Positions 7,524 to 16,420 of a stretch of 36,499 nt of DNA are shown in pieces. Location: positions 1 through 36,499 of the forward strand of contig CAYYQW010000038.1 in the NCBI GenBank assembly GCA_964472505.1. Reading direction: 5' to 3'. Below the pieces are notes generated by a model. That model worked only from the letters and a program-made list of their open reading frames with translations, was not told the DNA's origin and did no database searches. The position numbers and the translations under genes were made by a program. The DNA is from JAYEIA01 sp964472505 (lineage in GTDB: Bacteria > Bacteroidota > Bacteroidia > Bacteroidales > JAADGE01). The first letter of the stretch is position 1, and the number at the start of each line of letters is the position of its first letter.

Positions 7524-9773
7524 CTATTTTTCTGAATTAGTGGCTTTTGTATATTCAGTAATGAAATCACGCTGAGATTTTGCCAGATTTACCATGTACA
7601 GCACAATGCTTTTGGTTTCTGTCAGTATATTAAAATAAAGCATGCTGTTTCTGGTGCCGGCGTCTCCGTGTTTAATACGCTTCACTTGTGTTTTGCGTAA
7701 GCCCTGTATAACATCCAGAATTTCTTCCTGCTTTTCGTTTATGGCATCAAAATTATCGAAATTTTTGCTGCTTATGGCTCCCGTAATCATTTTGGACAAT
7801 TCCGATTTAAGAGCGGCAAGCTTTTCCAATTCTTCGGCCTGCTCCGGCAAAATTGGTTTGTGTTGGTTATCAACGTGCTTGTATATGGGCTCTACAACAT
7901 AGTGCAGCGAGTGGGCAATCTCTCGCAGATAATCCATGACTTGCACATAGAAGGGAGCCGTATCTATGGAGCTTACTTCCAATTGCTGAACAGTTTCGTA
8001 GATGTTGTCTTTCAGTCGTTTGGCGCGTTTATTAACTACGGTTTCCACCATTACCATTTTTTTGAGCGTTTTTCTTTTGTTTTGAGAAAGCGCTCGCATG
8101 GTTTTTTTATAAAGTTGTTGTTCTGAATTTAGAAGATTAACTACATTGTAGGTACACTGCGAAAGGATGTCGGTTGGTTGTTTTTCTTCTCTTTTAATTT
8201 CTCGTTTTTCTTTGCGTTCTTTTTTATTACCTGCAAACTGGTTTCTGATGAGTGAAATACCGGCCAAAATCAGCAGCACTAATGCGGATACCAAACCGCC
8301 CCAGTTTATTATATTGGCTAAAATAAAGGCAGCCGTAAAAGCAACTAAGGCTGTTATAAACCAACCGGATATTACTGCAAGCACCCCGCTTACTCGATAC
8401 ACGGCACTTTCGCGGCCCCAAGCTTTATCGGCCAGTGAGGTTCCCATGGCCACCATAAAGGTTACATAAGTTGTAGAAAGCGGCAGTTTCATTGAGGTTC
8501 CTATCGAAATTAAAATACCGGCTACCATAAGATTAACAGCGGCACGTATAAGGTCAAACGATTGGCTTTTGTTTTGCTTTTCTTTGGGTAAAATAAAGCG
8601 GGCTTCAATTTTTTGTTTGAAAGCCGGTGTTACGCTGCGTTCAAAAAGCTGTGAGCCCCCTATGGATAACCGTACCAAAACCCGAGATAATGCCGTTGAT
8701 TCAAAACGCTCTTCTCCGTCGCCTTGGCGGCTTAAATCAATGGATGTTTTGGTTACTTTGCGTGCCTTTTTCGATAGCCAGAGCGTGGTTACCATTATGG
8801 CTCCGGCTGCGAGTAAGTATATCGTAGCGGTTGGGACTTTCTTGCTCAAAGCCGTCATCATAAATTCGCCGGGTTCGGCACCTGAGGCAGCCCAAGCTTT
8901 GTAAGAGGATAAACCGGCCATGGGAACGCCTATGAAGTTTACCAAATCATTGCCGGCAAAGGCCATAGCCAGAGCAAATGTGCCAACCAGTATAATGAAT
9001 TTAAGTATATTGATTTTAAATACAAATTGCAGCAACGCCAAAGCAGCAATCCAAAAAACAATGTTACCTGCTAAGAGCATCGTAATGTTGTCAAGTGTCC
9101 ATTGATAAATTTGGCTGTCCGGACCTGCAAAGGATGAGCCTTTTAAACCTTTTATTACGATGAAATACATAATAGAAGTTAAGGCAAAGCTACCCCATAC
9201 GGCACCGTATTGGCGGTAAGTTTTTTCATAATTAAAAGAGAACAGCAAGCGTGAAAAAAATTGTACGATTGCTCCAATGGAAAAAGCTACAACTATTGAT
9301 AATAATATACCGGCAATAATCGCAAGGGCTTTTGATGTATTGATGTATTCGCCCAAATGATTCAGGCTTTCTTCGTTTTGGTTCATTACTATTATGCTTA
9401 TGGCTACTGCTGCACCAAGCAATTCGAATACAATAGAAACAGTTGTTGATGTAGGCAGACCGAGGCTGTTAAACAGATCCAACAGAATGACATCGGTAAG
9501 CATTACGGCCAGAAAAATGATCATAATACTCTCGAAAGAGAAAAGATCGGGAACAAAGATGCCTTTTCTTGCAACTTCCATCATACCGCCCGAAAAAGTA
9601 GCTCCGAATAATACGCCGGCACCGGCTATTATCATAATTACTCTGAGGGGAGCTGCATTTGATCCGATGGCCGAAACCAAAAAATTTACGGCATCATTGC
9701 TTACGCCTACTACTAAGTCGGATATTGCCAATACAATTAATATCCCGACCATTACAATAAATACAGTTTCCAT
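7524..9773 (-). CDS. pit: PiT-family inorganic phosphate transporter with PhoU-like C-terminal domain
   Basis: Inner-membrane cation-coupled phosphate (or metal-phosphate) permease. The two family signatures are present: N-terminal GVSNDAVNFLVSAIGS (around residues 23-38) and the second repeat FAGNDLVNFIGVPMAG (near 270). Many hydrophobic segments run to about residue 510. A basic linker (KKERKEKREIKREEK) then leads to a roughly 215-residue soluble helical tail resembling PhoU/Pit-accessory proteins. The total of 749 residues is long for PiT but known in Bacteroidota. The gene is divergent from a PhoR/PhoP-like pair, which suggests phosphate-responsive control (inference). ATG at 9773, with TACATTTG upstream. 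Confidence 0.93.
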   Translation of the reverse strand: METVFIVMVGILIVLAISDLVVGVSNDAVNFLVSAIGSNAAPLRVIMIIAGAGVLFGATFSGGMMEVARKGIFVPDLFSFESIMIIFLAVMLTDVILLDLFNSLGLPTSTTVSIVFELLGAAVAISIIVMNQNEESLNHLGEYINTSKALAIIAGILLSIVVAFSIGAIVQFFSRLLFSFNYEKTYRQYGAVWGSFALTSIMYFIVIKGLKGSSFAGPDSQIYQWTLDNITMLLAGNIVFWIAALALLQFVFKINILKFIILVGTFALAMAFAGNDLVNFIGVPMAGLSSYKAWAASGAEPGEFMMTALSKKVPTATIYLLAAGAIMVTTLWLSKKARKVTKTSIDLSRQGDGEERFESTALSRVLVRLSIGGSQLFERSVTPAFKQKIEARFILPKEKQNKSQSFDLIRAAVNLMVAGILISIGTSMKLPLSTTYVTFMVAMGTSLADKAWGRESAVYRVSGVLAVISGWFITALVAFTAAFILANIINWGGLVSALVLLILAGISLIRNQFAGNKKERKEKREIKREEKQPTDILSQCTYNVVNLLNSEQQLYKKTMRALSQNKRKTLKKMVMVETVVNKRAKRLKDNIYETVQQLEVSSIDTAPFYVQVMDYLREIAHSLHYVVEPIYKHVDNQHKPILPEQAEELEKLAALKSELSKMITGAISSKNFDNFDAINEKQEEILDVIQGLRKTQVKRIKHGDAGTRNSMLYFNILTETKSIVLYMVNLAKSQRDFITEYTKATNSEK

Positions 9774-9795
9774 AATTATTATTTATATCGAAGCG

Positions 9796-9803
9796 CAAAT
9801 GTA
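9796..9803 (-). promoter_or_regulatory. Bacteroidota -7 box for pit
   Basis: Minus-strand TACATTTG, an exact TAnnTTTG match, ends 22 nt before the ATG at 9773. The nearest upstream TTTG (minus strand, 9819-9822) has a 15-nt spacer, shorter than usual, so the -33 element is uncertain. A short palindrome CAAATTTG (9819-9826) overlaps it. Confidence 0.55.
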
Positions 9804-10038
9804 TAAACAGAAGCCATGCAAATTTGCACGGTAATGTTAAATAATTGTTAAATTTAAGAATACGGTCTTGGTTTTTCAAACAATTTTAGGGTTTTATTTG
9901 GCCTGTTTGAGTCTTAATATGCCTGTATGAAACGGTAAAATTTTCTTTGTCAGGTTTTTATTTATTATTGGGTTAAATTTTTTTATATTAAATTTGTGTG
10001 AATTTATTAAGTAGAATATCAGACCGGTTTTTTTTTAC

Positions 10039-10046
10039 TAACTTTG
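10039..10046 (+). promoter_or_regulatory. Bacteroidota -7 box for the histidine kinase; sets its start codon
   Basis: TAACTTTG followed by C, 26 nt before the ATG at 10073. An in-frame upstream start at 9998 lies before this box and would not be transcribed from it, so the shorter start is preferred. Confidence 0.7.
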
Positions 10047-10072
10047 CACCCCGTCTAAAAAGATGTTTTCAC

Positions 10073-11005
10073 ATGAAGAAAAAAGATACATTACTGTTTT
10101 TGGGTTTTGTTTTGTTATTAACTACTATTTTTTTGTCTTTCTTTTTGGCCAATCCGGAAACCATTGAATATTTTCAAAATGATTTCATTTCTTTTTCCGT
10201 TTCTGTATTTGCATTAATACTTGTCTTGAGCTATTTGTTTTATATTCTGATTTTGGCCGGCAAAGAAAAAGAAACCGACGGAGAGGGCAGGGAGCATGAG
10301 ATAGCCGTGCTTAAAGCCAACGAAAGATACCGAAAAGAGTTTCTTGGAAATGTTTCACATGAGCTTAAAACCCCCATTTTCAATATACAGGGTTATGTTT
10401 CTACTCTTATGGAAAATGATGTAGAGGAAGAAAAAGTAAGAAAAAAGTTTTTGGAGCGTGCCGATAACAACATTAATCGCCTGATTTCCATTATTAATGA
10501 TTTGGAAACCATTACACGTTTAGAATCCGGTGAATTGAAACTTAACAAAACGGTTTTTTCCATAGCCAAGTTAGTTTTGGAAGTTATGGAAATGTATGAA
10601 CATGAGGCTATAAAGCGATTGATTCATTTGGAATTCCCTCACCGAAAATCAGACATAAAAGTCAGAGCCGATCGAGAGAAAATACTCGCCGTAATTTCGA
10701 ATTTGCTCTCGAATGCCATACATTACGGAAAAGAGGGCGGAATGGCAAAAATAATTCTGAAAGAACTTGACCATACCGTAATGGTATATGTTATAGATGA
10801 TGGCATAGGCATAACGGAAGAGGAGCAAAACCGAATATTTGAACGATTCTACAGAGTGGATAAAAGTCGGTCCAAAGAATTTGGCGGAACAGGTTTAGGG
10901 CTTTCAATTGTTAAGCATATCATCGACCGGCATAAGCAATCGCTAAATTTAGCCAGCATGCCGGGCGAAGGAAGTAAGTTTTCATTTAGTCTTGAGAAAG
11001 CATAG
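10073..11005 (+). CDS. PhoR-like sensor histidine kinase
   Basis: Membrane histidine kinase of a two-component system. With the ATG at 10073 it has 310 residues: two transmembrane segments (about 8-26 and 40-62) with only a short loop between them, then a HisKA domain with H96 in NVSHELKTP and an HATPase_c domain with N box NLLSNAIHYG, DDGIGI, the F box RFYRVDKSRS and the G2 box GGTGLGLSIVKHI. There is no PAS or HAMP domain, so a periplasmic ligand domain is absent and sensing is probably by the membrane segments or a partner protein. The response regulator follows 54 bp downstream. The divergent phosphate transporter makes a PhoR role plausible but not proven. Confidence 0.9.
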   Translation: MKKKDTLLFLGFVLLLTTIFLSFFLANPETIEYFQNDFISFSVSVFALILVLSYLFYILILAGKEKETDGEGREHEIAVLKANERYRKEFLGNVSHELKTPIFNIQGYVSTLMENDVEEEKVRKKFLERADNNINRLISIINDLETITRLESGELKLNKTVFSIAKLVLEVMEMYEHEAIKRLIHLEFPHRKSDIKVRADREKILAVISNLLSNAIHYGKEGGMAKIILKELDHTVMVYVIDDGIGITEEEQNRIFERFYRVDKSRSKEFGGTGLGLSIVKHIIDRHKQSLNLASMPGEGSKFSFSLEKA

Positions 11006-11059
11006 GTTTTCATTGCTTCGTAAAATATTTATGTTGTTTTTTAAATAAAAATATATACA

Positions 11060-11737
11060 GTGAAAACAAAAATCTTATTAGTGGATGATGATGCAGACAT
11101 CCTGGAATTTCTGAGTTTTAATTTGGAAAAAGAAAATTATGAGGTGCATACCGCTGCCGATGGCGACGAAGGGCTTCTAAAAGCAGCTAAGTTTAAACCG
11201 GATTTAATTATTCTGGATGTAATGATGCCAAAACTTGACGGTATAGAAGCTTGCCAAAAAATTCGTACGCTTCCCGACATGCAGGATGTTTTAATCGCTT
11301 TTTTGACCGCACGCGGAGAAGATTATTCGCAGATAGCGGGTTTTGATGCCGGAGCCGATGATTATATCACCAAACCCATTAAGCCGAATGTTTTTTTAAA
11401 GCGCATCCGCGCATTGCTCAAAAGACGTTCTATCGCTTCCGAATCCGAAACTAAAAACATTACAGCCGGCGATTTGCTTATCGACAGAACGCTATACAAA
11501 GTGTTTTACGGTGAAAAGGAAATTACGCTTCCCAAAAAAGAATTTAAGCTCATAAGCCTCTTAGCTTCCAAACCCGATAAAGTATTTACCCGCGATGAAA
11601 TATATAACGATATTTGGGGCGATTCGGTTGTGGTAGGCGACCGCACCATTGATGTTTACATTCGCAAATTACGAAAGAAAATTCCGGCCAAACATATCGA
11701 AACGGTAAAAGGAGTTGGTTATCGTTATATTGTCTAA
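11060..11737 (+). CDS. OmpR/PhoB-family response regulator
   Basis: DNA-binding partner of the upstream kinase. Receiver domain at 1-120 with the acidic pocket D9-D11 (VDDDAD), phosphoacceptor D53 (ILDVMMPKLDG), T83 (FLTARG) and K105 (YITKPIKP); winged-helix trans_reg_C domain at about 130-225 with the recognition-helix region DRTIDVYIRKLRKK. 225 residues, standard length. The start is GTG at 11060; its reading MKTKILLVDD begins at the expected place for a receiver, and no nearer ATG fits. It probably shares a transcript with the kinase. Targets are unknown; the divergent pit promoter is a natural candidate (inference). Confidence 0.93.
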   Translation: MKTKILLVDDDADILEFLSFNLEKENYEVHTAADGDEGLLKAAKFKPDLIILDVMMPKLDGIEACQKIRTLPDMQDVLIAFLTARGEDYSQIAGFDAGADDYITKPIKPNVFLKRIRALLKRRSIASESETKNITAGDLLIDRTLYKVFYGEKEITLPKKEFKLISLLASKPDKVFTRDEIYNDIWGDSVVVGDRTIDVYIRKLRKKIPAKHIETVKGVGYRYIV

Positions 11738-11786
11738 AAGTTTTATATTTGTGCATGGTTCTTTTTCTTAATTAATTGCTTTAGCC

Positions 11787-12902
11787 ATGTCCAATAACAA
11801 AATCCATTTCAATTTGCAGGAAATTTTCTTTTTCCTCATTCTTATTTTACTTTCCGTAGGATTTTATCATGTATTAAAACCTTTGTTGGCCGATGTCTTT
11901 TTGGCTCTTATTCTGGTAATCCTTTTCAATCGTCCGTTTAAATTTATGCTGAAAAAGTTTAAAAAACGACGCTCGCTTGCGGTATCATTAACCCTTGCAA
12001 CAGCCATTCTTACCATTGTTATCCCCTTGTTTTTTGTGGGGTTTATGCTTACGCAGGAAGTTACTTCAAATTATCAATTACTGAAAAATGAATGGCCTAA
12101 GTTACAGGAAGAATTTTCTGAGGAGAACATACAGGCCTTTGTTGATGATTACCCCGTTTTGGAAAAAACCGTCGGAACCATAAATTTTGATGTGGTAGGA
12201 GAAAAAATTAATGAATTTGTAGGAGCTGCTACTGAGTTTAGTGTAAAGTTGATTCAGCAGACTTTTACGGGAGTTACCATGATGATTATCCACGTTTTTG
12301 TCATTTTATTTTTAATGTACTTTATGCTTTTAGACGGCAAAAGCCTGCTTAATCGCTTGCAATACTTAATACCAATGGCCGATCAAGACGAAGAGGAGTT
12401 GCTCTCAAACGTAAAACGCGTTACCGATGCCGTAGTTATTAACACTTTCATGCTCGGGGCTCTGGAAGGAATCTACGGCGGCGTACTGTTTGCCATTCTC
12501 GGAATACCCTCACCTTTTTTCTGGGGATTTACTATGGCTATTCTTTCCGTTATTCCTTTGGTGGGAACTAATTCAATAATGGCGCCTATGGGCATTATCC
12601 AGTTGCTGCTCGGAAACTATACCGAAGGTATCATTATTTTGGCACTCGGTTCCGGTTTAGTTTTAATTAATCAAAATCTGGTAAGACCCCGTTTAGACGG
12701 CAGTAAAAGCGGCATGCATACGGCCATTATTTTTATCGGAACACTCGGCGGTTTAATGTGGATGGGAATTATTGGTTTTTTGGCCGGCCCGCTTATCACC
12801 GGTTTATTTCTTACTATTTGGAACCAATTCGGAAAGAAATATCAGGGACGTTTGGAGGGCTACAATCGGGGCGAGAATGACTCGGATGAAGATAATTCAT
12901 AG
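11787..12902 (+). CDS. AI-2E family (PerM-like) membrane transporter
   Basis: Polytopic inner-membrane protein of the AI-2 exporter/PerM family (PF01594 type). The 371 residues show the usual layout: two or three N-terminal helices (about 12-80) with the basic KFMLKKFKKRRS loop, a soluble-looking stretch at about 95-150, then further helices including the conserved GALEGIYGGVLFAILGIP and ISVIPLVGTN-like regions and a C-terminal GLMWMGIIGFLAGPLI block. The family contains autoinducer exporters, Na+/H+ antiporters and members of unknown substrate, so no substrate is assigned. ATG at 11787, 49 bp after the response regulator, same strand. The C-terminal tail is acidic (GENDSDEDNS). Confidence 0.9.
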   Translation: MSNNKIHFNLQEIFFFLILILLSVGFYHVLKPLLADVFLALILVILFNRPFKFMLKKFKKRRSLAVSLTLATAILTIVIPLFFVGFMLTQEVTSNYQLLKNEWPKLQEEFSEENIQAFVDDYPVLEKTVGTINFDVVGEKINEFVGAATEFSVKLIQQTFTGVTMMIIHVFVILFLMYFMLLDGKSLLNRLQYLIPMADQDEEELLSNVKRVTDAVVINTFMLGALEGIYGGVLFAILGIPSPFFWGFTMAILSVIPLVGTNSIMAPMGIIQLLLGNYTEGIIILALGSGLVLINQNLVRPRLDGSKSGMHTAIIFIGTLGGLMWMGIIGFLAGPLITGLFLTIWNQFGKKYQGRLEGYNRGENDSDEDNS

Positions 12903-12939
12903 CATTCCATACTATTCTGTGCTGTTATAAAAAAAAATG

Positions 12940-12947
12940 TATATTTG
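12940..12947 (+). promoter_or_regulatory. Bacteroidota -7 box for recX; sets its start codon
   Basis: TATATTTG, an exact TAnnTTTG match, 25 nt before the ATG at 12973. The alternative in-frame ATG at 12937 overlaps this box and so cannot be the start of a transcript made from it. Confidence 0.65.
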
Positions 12948-12972
12948 TTTCCGGAATAACGGAAGCTCAATT

Positions 12973-13437
12973 ATGTTGTCGAAAAAACAAGCACTTCAAA
13001 AAGCCGCTGATTTATGCGTAAGACGCGAACAATGCGCTTTTGATATCCGAAAAAAACTTGAGAGCTGGCAAATAGACTCAAAAGATTCCGACGAAATTAT
13101 TCATCGGCTGAAACAAGAAAATTTTATAGATGAAAGCCGATACACTGAATTTTATGTAAAAGATAAGTTTAAACTAAACGGCTGGGGAAAAATCAAAATT
13201 CGTTATATGCTCAGAAACAAGCAAATTCCCGAAGCTGTTATAAATGAAAACACAGATAATATCTCGCCGGAGGCTTATCGGCAAAAGTGCAGGAGCCTTA
13301 TTCAACAAAAATTGGCGAAACTGAAAGAGGAAACTCCCGTAAAAGCTAAGTCTAAAATTATTCGGTTTATGGCAGGGCGAGGTTTTGAAGGGGAGCTTAT
13401 TATGCAATGCTTAGATGAAATAACAGACTATGATTGA
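12973..13437 (+). CDS. recX: RecX-family regulator of RecA
   Basis: Small helical protein expected to bind RecA filaments and modulate homologous recombination and SOS. The 154 residues carry the RecX pattern: AADLCVRREQCAFDIRKKLESW in the first three-helix repeat, IIHRLKQENFIDESRYTEFYVKDKF in the centre with the typical FIDE-RY core, and NGWGKIKIRYMLRNKQIP. The second ATG (12973) is preferred because the first overlaps the promoter. Its stop overlaps the next gene by 8 bp, implying translational coupling with the symporter gene. recA is not in the window. Confidence 0.9.
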   Translation: MLSKKQALQKAADLCVRREQCAFDIRKKLESWQIDSKDSDEIIHRLKQENFIDESRYTEFYVKDKFKLNGWGKIKIRYMLRNKQIPEAVINENTDNISPEAYRQKCRSLIQQKLAKLKEETPVKAKSKIIRFMAGRGFEGELIMQCLDEITDYD

Positions 13438-14392
13438 AAAATTTCAGAGTTTATTGGCAGAATTTGATAATGTTCAACTAAATTTTAATGAAAGCAGCCT
13501 TTTGGCTTTGAATATCAGCATTGCTTTTATTATGTTTGGCATTGCTTTAGGAATGAAGCGCAGCAATTTTAACGAAATTGCAAAAAGCCCAAAAGCCCTT
13601 ATAGCAGGAGTTTTTGCTCAGTTTTTATTATTGCCGGCACTTACCTTTGTTATTATTTATTTTGCTAATTTGCCGGTATCGGTTTCTTTGGGTATGCTCC
13701 TGGTGGCAGCCTGCCCCGGAGGAAATATTTCCAACTTTATAACTTCCCTGGCCAAAGGAAACGTGGCGCTTTCAGTCAGCTTAACAGCAGTTGCCGATTT
13801 GCTTTCTATTTTAATGACTCCTTTGAATTTTACTTTTTGGGGAAATCTGTATATCGGAACTTTACCACTGCAAAACCCTATTGTAATTCCGTTTATGGAT
13901 GTCATGCAAACCATTATTTTATTGATGGGAATTCCATTGGTATTGGGCCTGCTGTTTGCTCAAAAATTTCCAAAAATCACATCTAAAATATACACGCCTA
14001 TCAAGAATATTTCAATCATATTATTCATAGGCTTCGTATTTTTTGCCATTCGTGCCAACGGGGAGTATTTTTTCAAATATTGGTATGTTTTGCTGCCTGT
14101 TGTGTTTGTTCATAATGCCTTAGCACTGACTATGGGCTTTTTTGGTGCAAGAATTTTACGGCTGGCCAAGAAAAATATCCGTACCATTACCATTGAAACC
14201 GGAATACAAAATTCAGGCTTGGCACTTGTGCTTATTTTCAATCAAAAGATATTACCGGAAGGTATGGGCGGAGTTGCCGGCATAGCAGCCATGTGGGGAA
14301 TATGGCATATTGTTTCCGGATTGGCAATTGGTTTTTTCTGGGCAAAACGGTATTATAAAATCGTACCGGCTAAACAGCAAAGTAAAGTTTAG
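13430..14392 (+). CDS. Bile acid:sodium symporter family (BASS) protein
   Basis: Polytopic membrane protein of the BASS/SBF family with about nine hydrophobic segments in 320 residues. Family features seen: ALGMKRSNF after the first helix, AACPGGNISNFITSLAKGNVALSVSLTAVADLLS (the glycine-rich, sodium-site GGxxSN-type region, around 95-125), and ETGIQNSGLALVL (around 245-255), the second cross-over helix. Substrate in bacteria is usually an organic anion and cannot be predicted here. It overlaps recX by 8 bp, so it is cotranscribed. It converges on mutL with 22 bp between stops; an A+T-only hairpin (14379-14400) spans its stop codon but is too weak to call a terminator. Confidence 0.92.
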   Translation: MIEKFQSLLAEFDNVQLNFNESSLLALNISIAFIMFGIALGMKRSNFNEIAKSPKALIAGVFAQFLLLPALTFVIIYFANLPVSVSLGMLLVAACPGGNISNFITSLAKGNVALSVSLTAVADLLSILMTPLNFTFWGNLYIGTLPLQNPIVIPFMDVMQTIILLMGIPLVLGLLFAQKFPKITSKIYTPIKNISIILFIGFVFFAIRANGEYFFKYWYVLLPVVFVHNALALTMGFFGARILRLAKKNIRTITIETGIQNSGLALVLIFNQKILPEGMGGVAGIAAMWGIWHIVSGLAIGFFWAKRYYKIVPAKQQSKV

Positions 14393-14414
14393 TTTACTTT
14401 TGTGAATTCCCTTC

Positions 14415-16235
14415 TTATCTTTGGAAGAATTTATCCAAAGCATCCGTTTCCAAAATTTTAATTACCGGCAAACCGGCCGGACTAAAGTTTGGCATGCGAC
14501 AGGCAAAAAGTCGTTCGGTTAACGATTGTATCTCTTCCTCGGCAAGGCGTTTTTTCCCGTAACCAACGGATGCGCTCTGAGCCGTAAGTGCTGCAATTGT
14601 TTCAGTGAATTCCTCTTCGAGATTCTCCGGATTATCTTTCAGTAAGTTTAGAATTTGTTCTATCAAATAATTTTCATCTAAACGTTCAAAGTGCGCAGGC
14701 AAAGCTTCAATACAAATGGCACTGTCTTCCGGCGTACTTATTTCAAAGCCCAAGGGTTTTAAGCGGTCTTTTATATTAACGAAATCTTTAAAGTCAGGTG
14801 TATTCAAGCGTATTGTTATGGGGTACATAAGCCGTTGAGCTGCCGTGTTTCCGGTTTCTATCTTGTTCAAGAAATCTTCGTATAAAATGCGCTCGTAGGC
14901 GCGTTTTTGCGAAACTATCATTGCTCCCGATTTTGCTGCCGTAAGAATGTATTTGTTCCCGATTTGTAAATAATTTTCTTGTTTTACGGTTTGCGCATCT
15001 GAAAACAGGCTTTCCTTTGAAGGCCCTTTCTCAAAACTGCTGATAAAGCTGTCTCTTTTTGAATCAGTGAAATCATTTTGTGAGAAATTTGTTTCCGTTC
15101 TTTGTGAAAACCCGTTGTTATCATCTTCCTCAAACGGATTATAATTTTCGTTGAAATCGTCTTTCAGTGGCTTAGGCTCTCCTTTGTATTTAAATAAGGG
15201 AATATCGGGTTCTCCTTGCCGGTCAAAGTCTATGGAAGGTACTACATTGTATTTTCCGAGAGCATTTTTTACCGTGGCGCGTATTATGGAGAAAATGCCT
15301 TTGGCGTTTTCGAAGTTAATTTCGGTTTTTGCCGGGTGTATGTTTACGTCTATTTGTTCGGGGTCAATATCGAAATACAGAAAAAAAGCGGGAAAATAAT
15401 CCGATTTCAGTATGTCTTCGTAAGCCACCATTATTGCTTTGAAAAAGTAGGGATTGCGCATAAACCGGCGGTTTACGAAAAAATATTGTTCCCCTTTACG
15501 TTTTTTTGCAATATCCGGTTTGCCAATGTATCCGTGTATTTTCAACATTTCGGTTTCGGCAGATGCCGGCACCAGAGATGATTTTATGTTTTTGCCGAAA
15601 AAACCGGCAATGCGATCGGCCGTTGAACCGCTTCGCAGGTCAAATATGATTTCACCGTCATTAATCAGGCGGAAATTTTTCTCGGGATATGCCAAAGCTA
15701 CCTTGCGAAACTCCGTAAGAATGTGTTGATATTCGGTAGCATTCTTTTTTAAAAATTTTCGTCGTGCCGGTACATTAAAAAATAAACTTCTCACCGATAA
15801 AACACTGCCTTGGCTGCAAGAAACAGTTTCCTGATTCAGCAGTTGCGAGCCTTTTATTTGAATATAAGTACCCAGCTCACTGTCTTGAGGTTTTGTTTTA
15901 AGTTCTACGTCTGAAATGGCTGATATAGAGGCTAATGCCTCTCCTCTGAACCCCATGGTAAGAATATGAAATAAGTCCGGAGCCTCTTTTATTTTTGAAG
16001 TGGCATGGCGCTCAAAAGCCATGCGCGCATCGGTTTCCGACATCCCTTTTCCGTTGTCAATTAGTTCTATTAAAGTACGGCCGGCATCTTCTATATTAAG
16101 TGTAATGGTATCGGCTTCTGCATCAATGGCATTTTCCATTAACTCTTTTACCACCGAAGCCGGTCTTTGAATAACCTCTCCCGCTGCTATTTGATTAGCT
16201 ACCGAATCCGGTAACAATTGTATAATGTCGCTCAT
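14415..16235 (-). CDS. mutL: DNA mismatch repair protein MutL, endonuclease motifs degenerate
   Basis: Mismatch repair matchmaker that dimerises and links MutS to downstream steps. The GHKL ATPase domain is intact: ELMENAIDAEA, LIDNGKGM, FERHATSKI, GFRGEALASI. A low-complexity acidic linker rich in N, D, E and F (about residues 340-420) precedes the C-terminal dimerisation domain. There the nuclease motif DQHA(x)2E(x)4E is replaced by SQKRAYERILYE: the Asp and His are lost. The usual CPHGRP is SPAGLP. The protein has 606 residues from the ATG at 16235. A longer TTG start at 16259 is rejected because it lies in the -7 box. Confidence 0.95.
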   Translation of the reverse strand: MSDIIQLLPDSVANQIAAGEVIQRPASVVKELMENAIDAEADTITLNIEDAGRTLIELIDNGKGMSETDARMAFERHATSKIKEAPDLFHILTMGFRGEALASISAISDVELKTKPQDSELGTYIQIKGSQLLNQETVSCSQGSVLSVRSLFFNVPARRKFLKKNATEYQHILTEFRKVALAYPEKNFRLINDGEIIFDLRSGSTADRIAGFFGKNIKSSLVPASAETEMLKIHGYIGKPDIAKKRKGEQYFFVNRRFMRNPYFFKAIMVAYEDILKSDYFPAFFLYFDIDPEQIDVNIHPAKTEINFENAKGIFSIIRATVKNALGKYNVVPSIDFDRQGEPDIPLFKYKGEPKPLKDDFNENYNPFEEDDNNGFSQRTETNFSQNDFTDSKRDSFISSFEKGPSKESLFSDAQTVKQENYLQIGNKYILTAAKSGAMIVSQKRAYERILYEDFLNKIETGNTAAQRLMYPITIRLNTPDFKDFVNIKDRLKPLGFEISTPEDSAICIEALPAHFERLDENYLIEQILNLLKDNPENLEEEFTETIAALTAQSASVGYGKKRLAEEEIQSLTERLFACRMPNFSPAGLPVIKILETDALDKFFQR

Positions 16236-16256
16236 AGTTTTGCTTTGATTCTTTTG

Positions 16257-16264
16257 CAAAATTA
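16257..16264 (-). promoter_or_regulatory. Bacteroidota -7 box for mutL; sets its start codon
   Basis: Minus-strand TAATTTTG followed by C fits TAnnTTTG, 21 nt before the ATG at 16235. It overlaps the alternative TTG start. Confidence 0.6.
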
Positions 16265-16377
16265 GAAAAAATAATTAGCTTTAAGATTAAAAAAAAATCT
16301 TATGGCAGGCATATTTTTTTTATGTATTTTTAGCAAAATTTAAGTTTGTAAACAAAATTTGTGTGTAAAATTTAGTT

Positions 16378-16385
16378 TACATTTG
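16378..16385 (+). promoter_or_regulatory. Bacteroidota -7 box for sppA
   Basis: TACATTTG, an exact TAnnTTTG match, ends 35 nt before the ATG at 16421. TTTG at 16358-16361 is only 16 nt upstream, a shorter spacer than the usual 19-21. Confidence 0.5.
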
Positions 16386-16420
16386 TAGATAAATATAATT
16401 TTTAAAAAAATAGTTGCCTT

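Noticed and set aside
9998..10072. 25-codon N-terminal extension of the histidine kinase
   Set aside because: It lies upstream of and across the TAACTTTG promoter box; the ATG at 10073 gives a normal short cytoplasmic start before the first membrane helix.
14379..14400. Hairpin AAAGTAAA-GTTTAG-TTTACTTT as a terminator between the BASS gene and mutL
   Set aside because: The stem is almost all A-T, lacks a proper T-tract and overlaps the stop codon; too weak to call.
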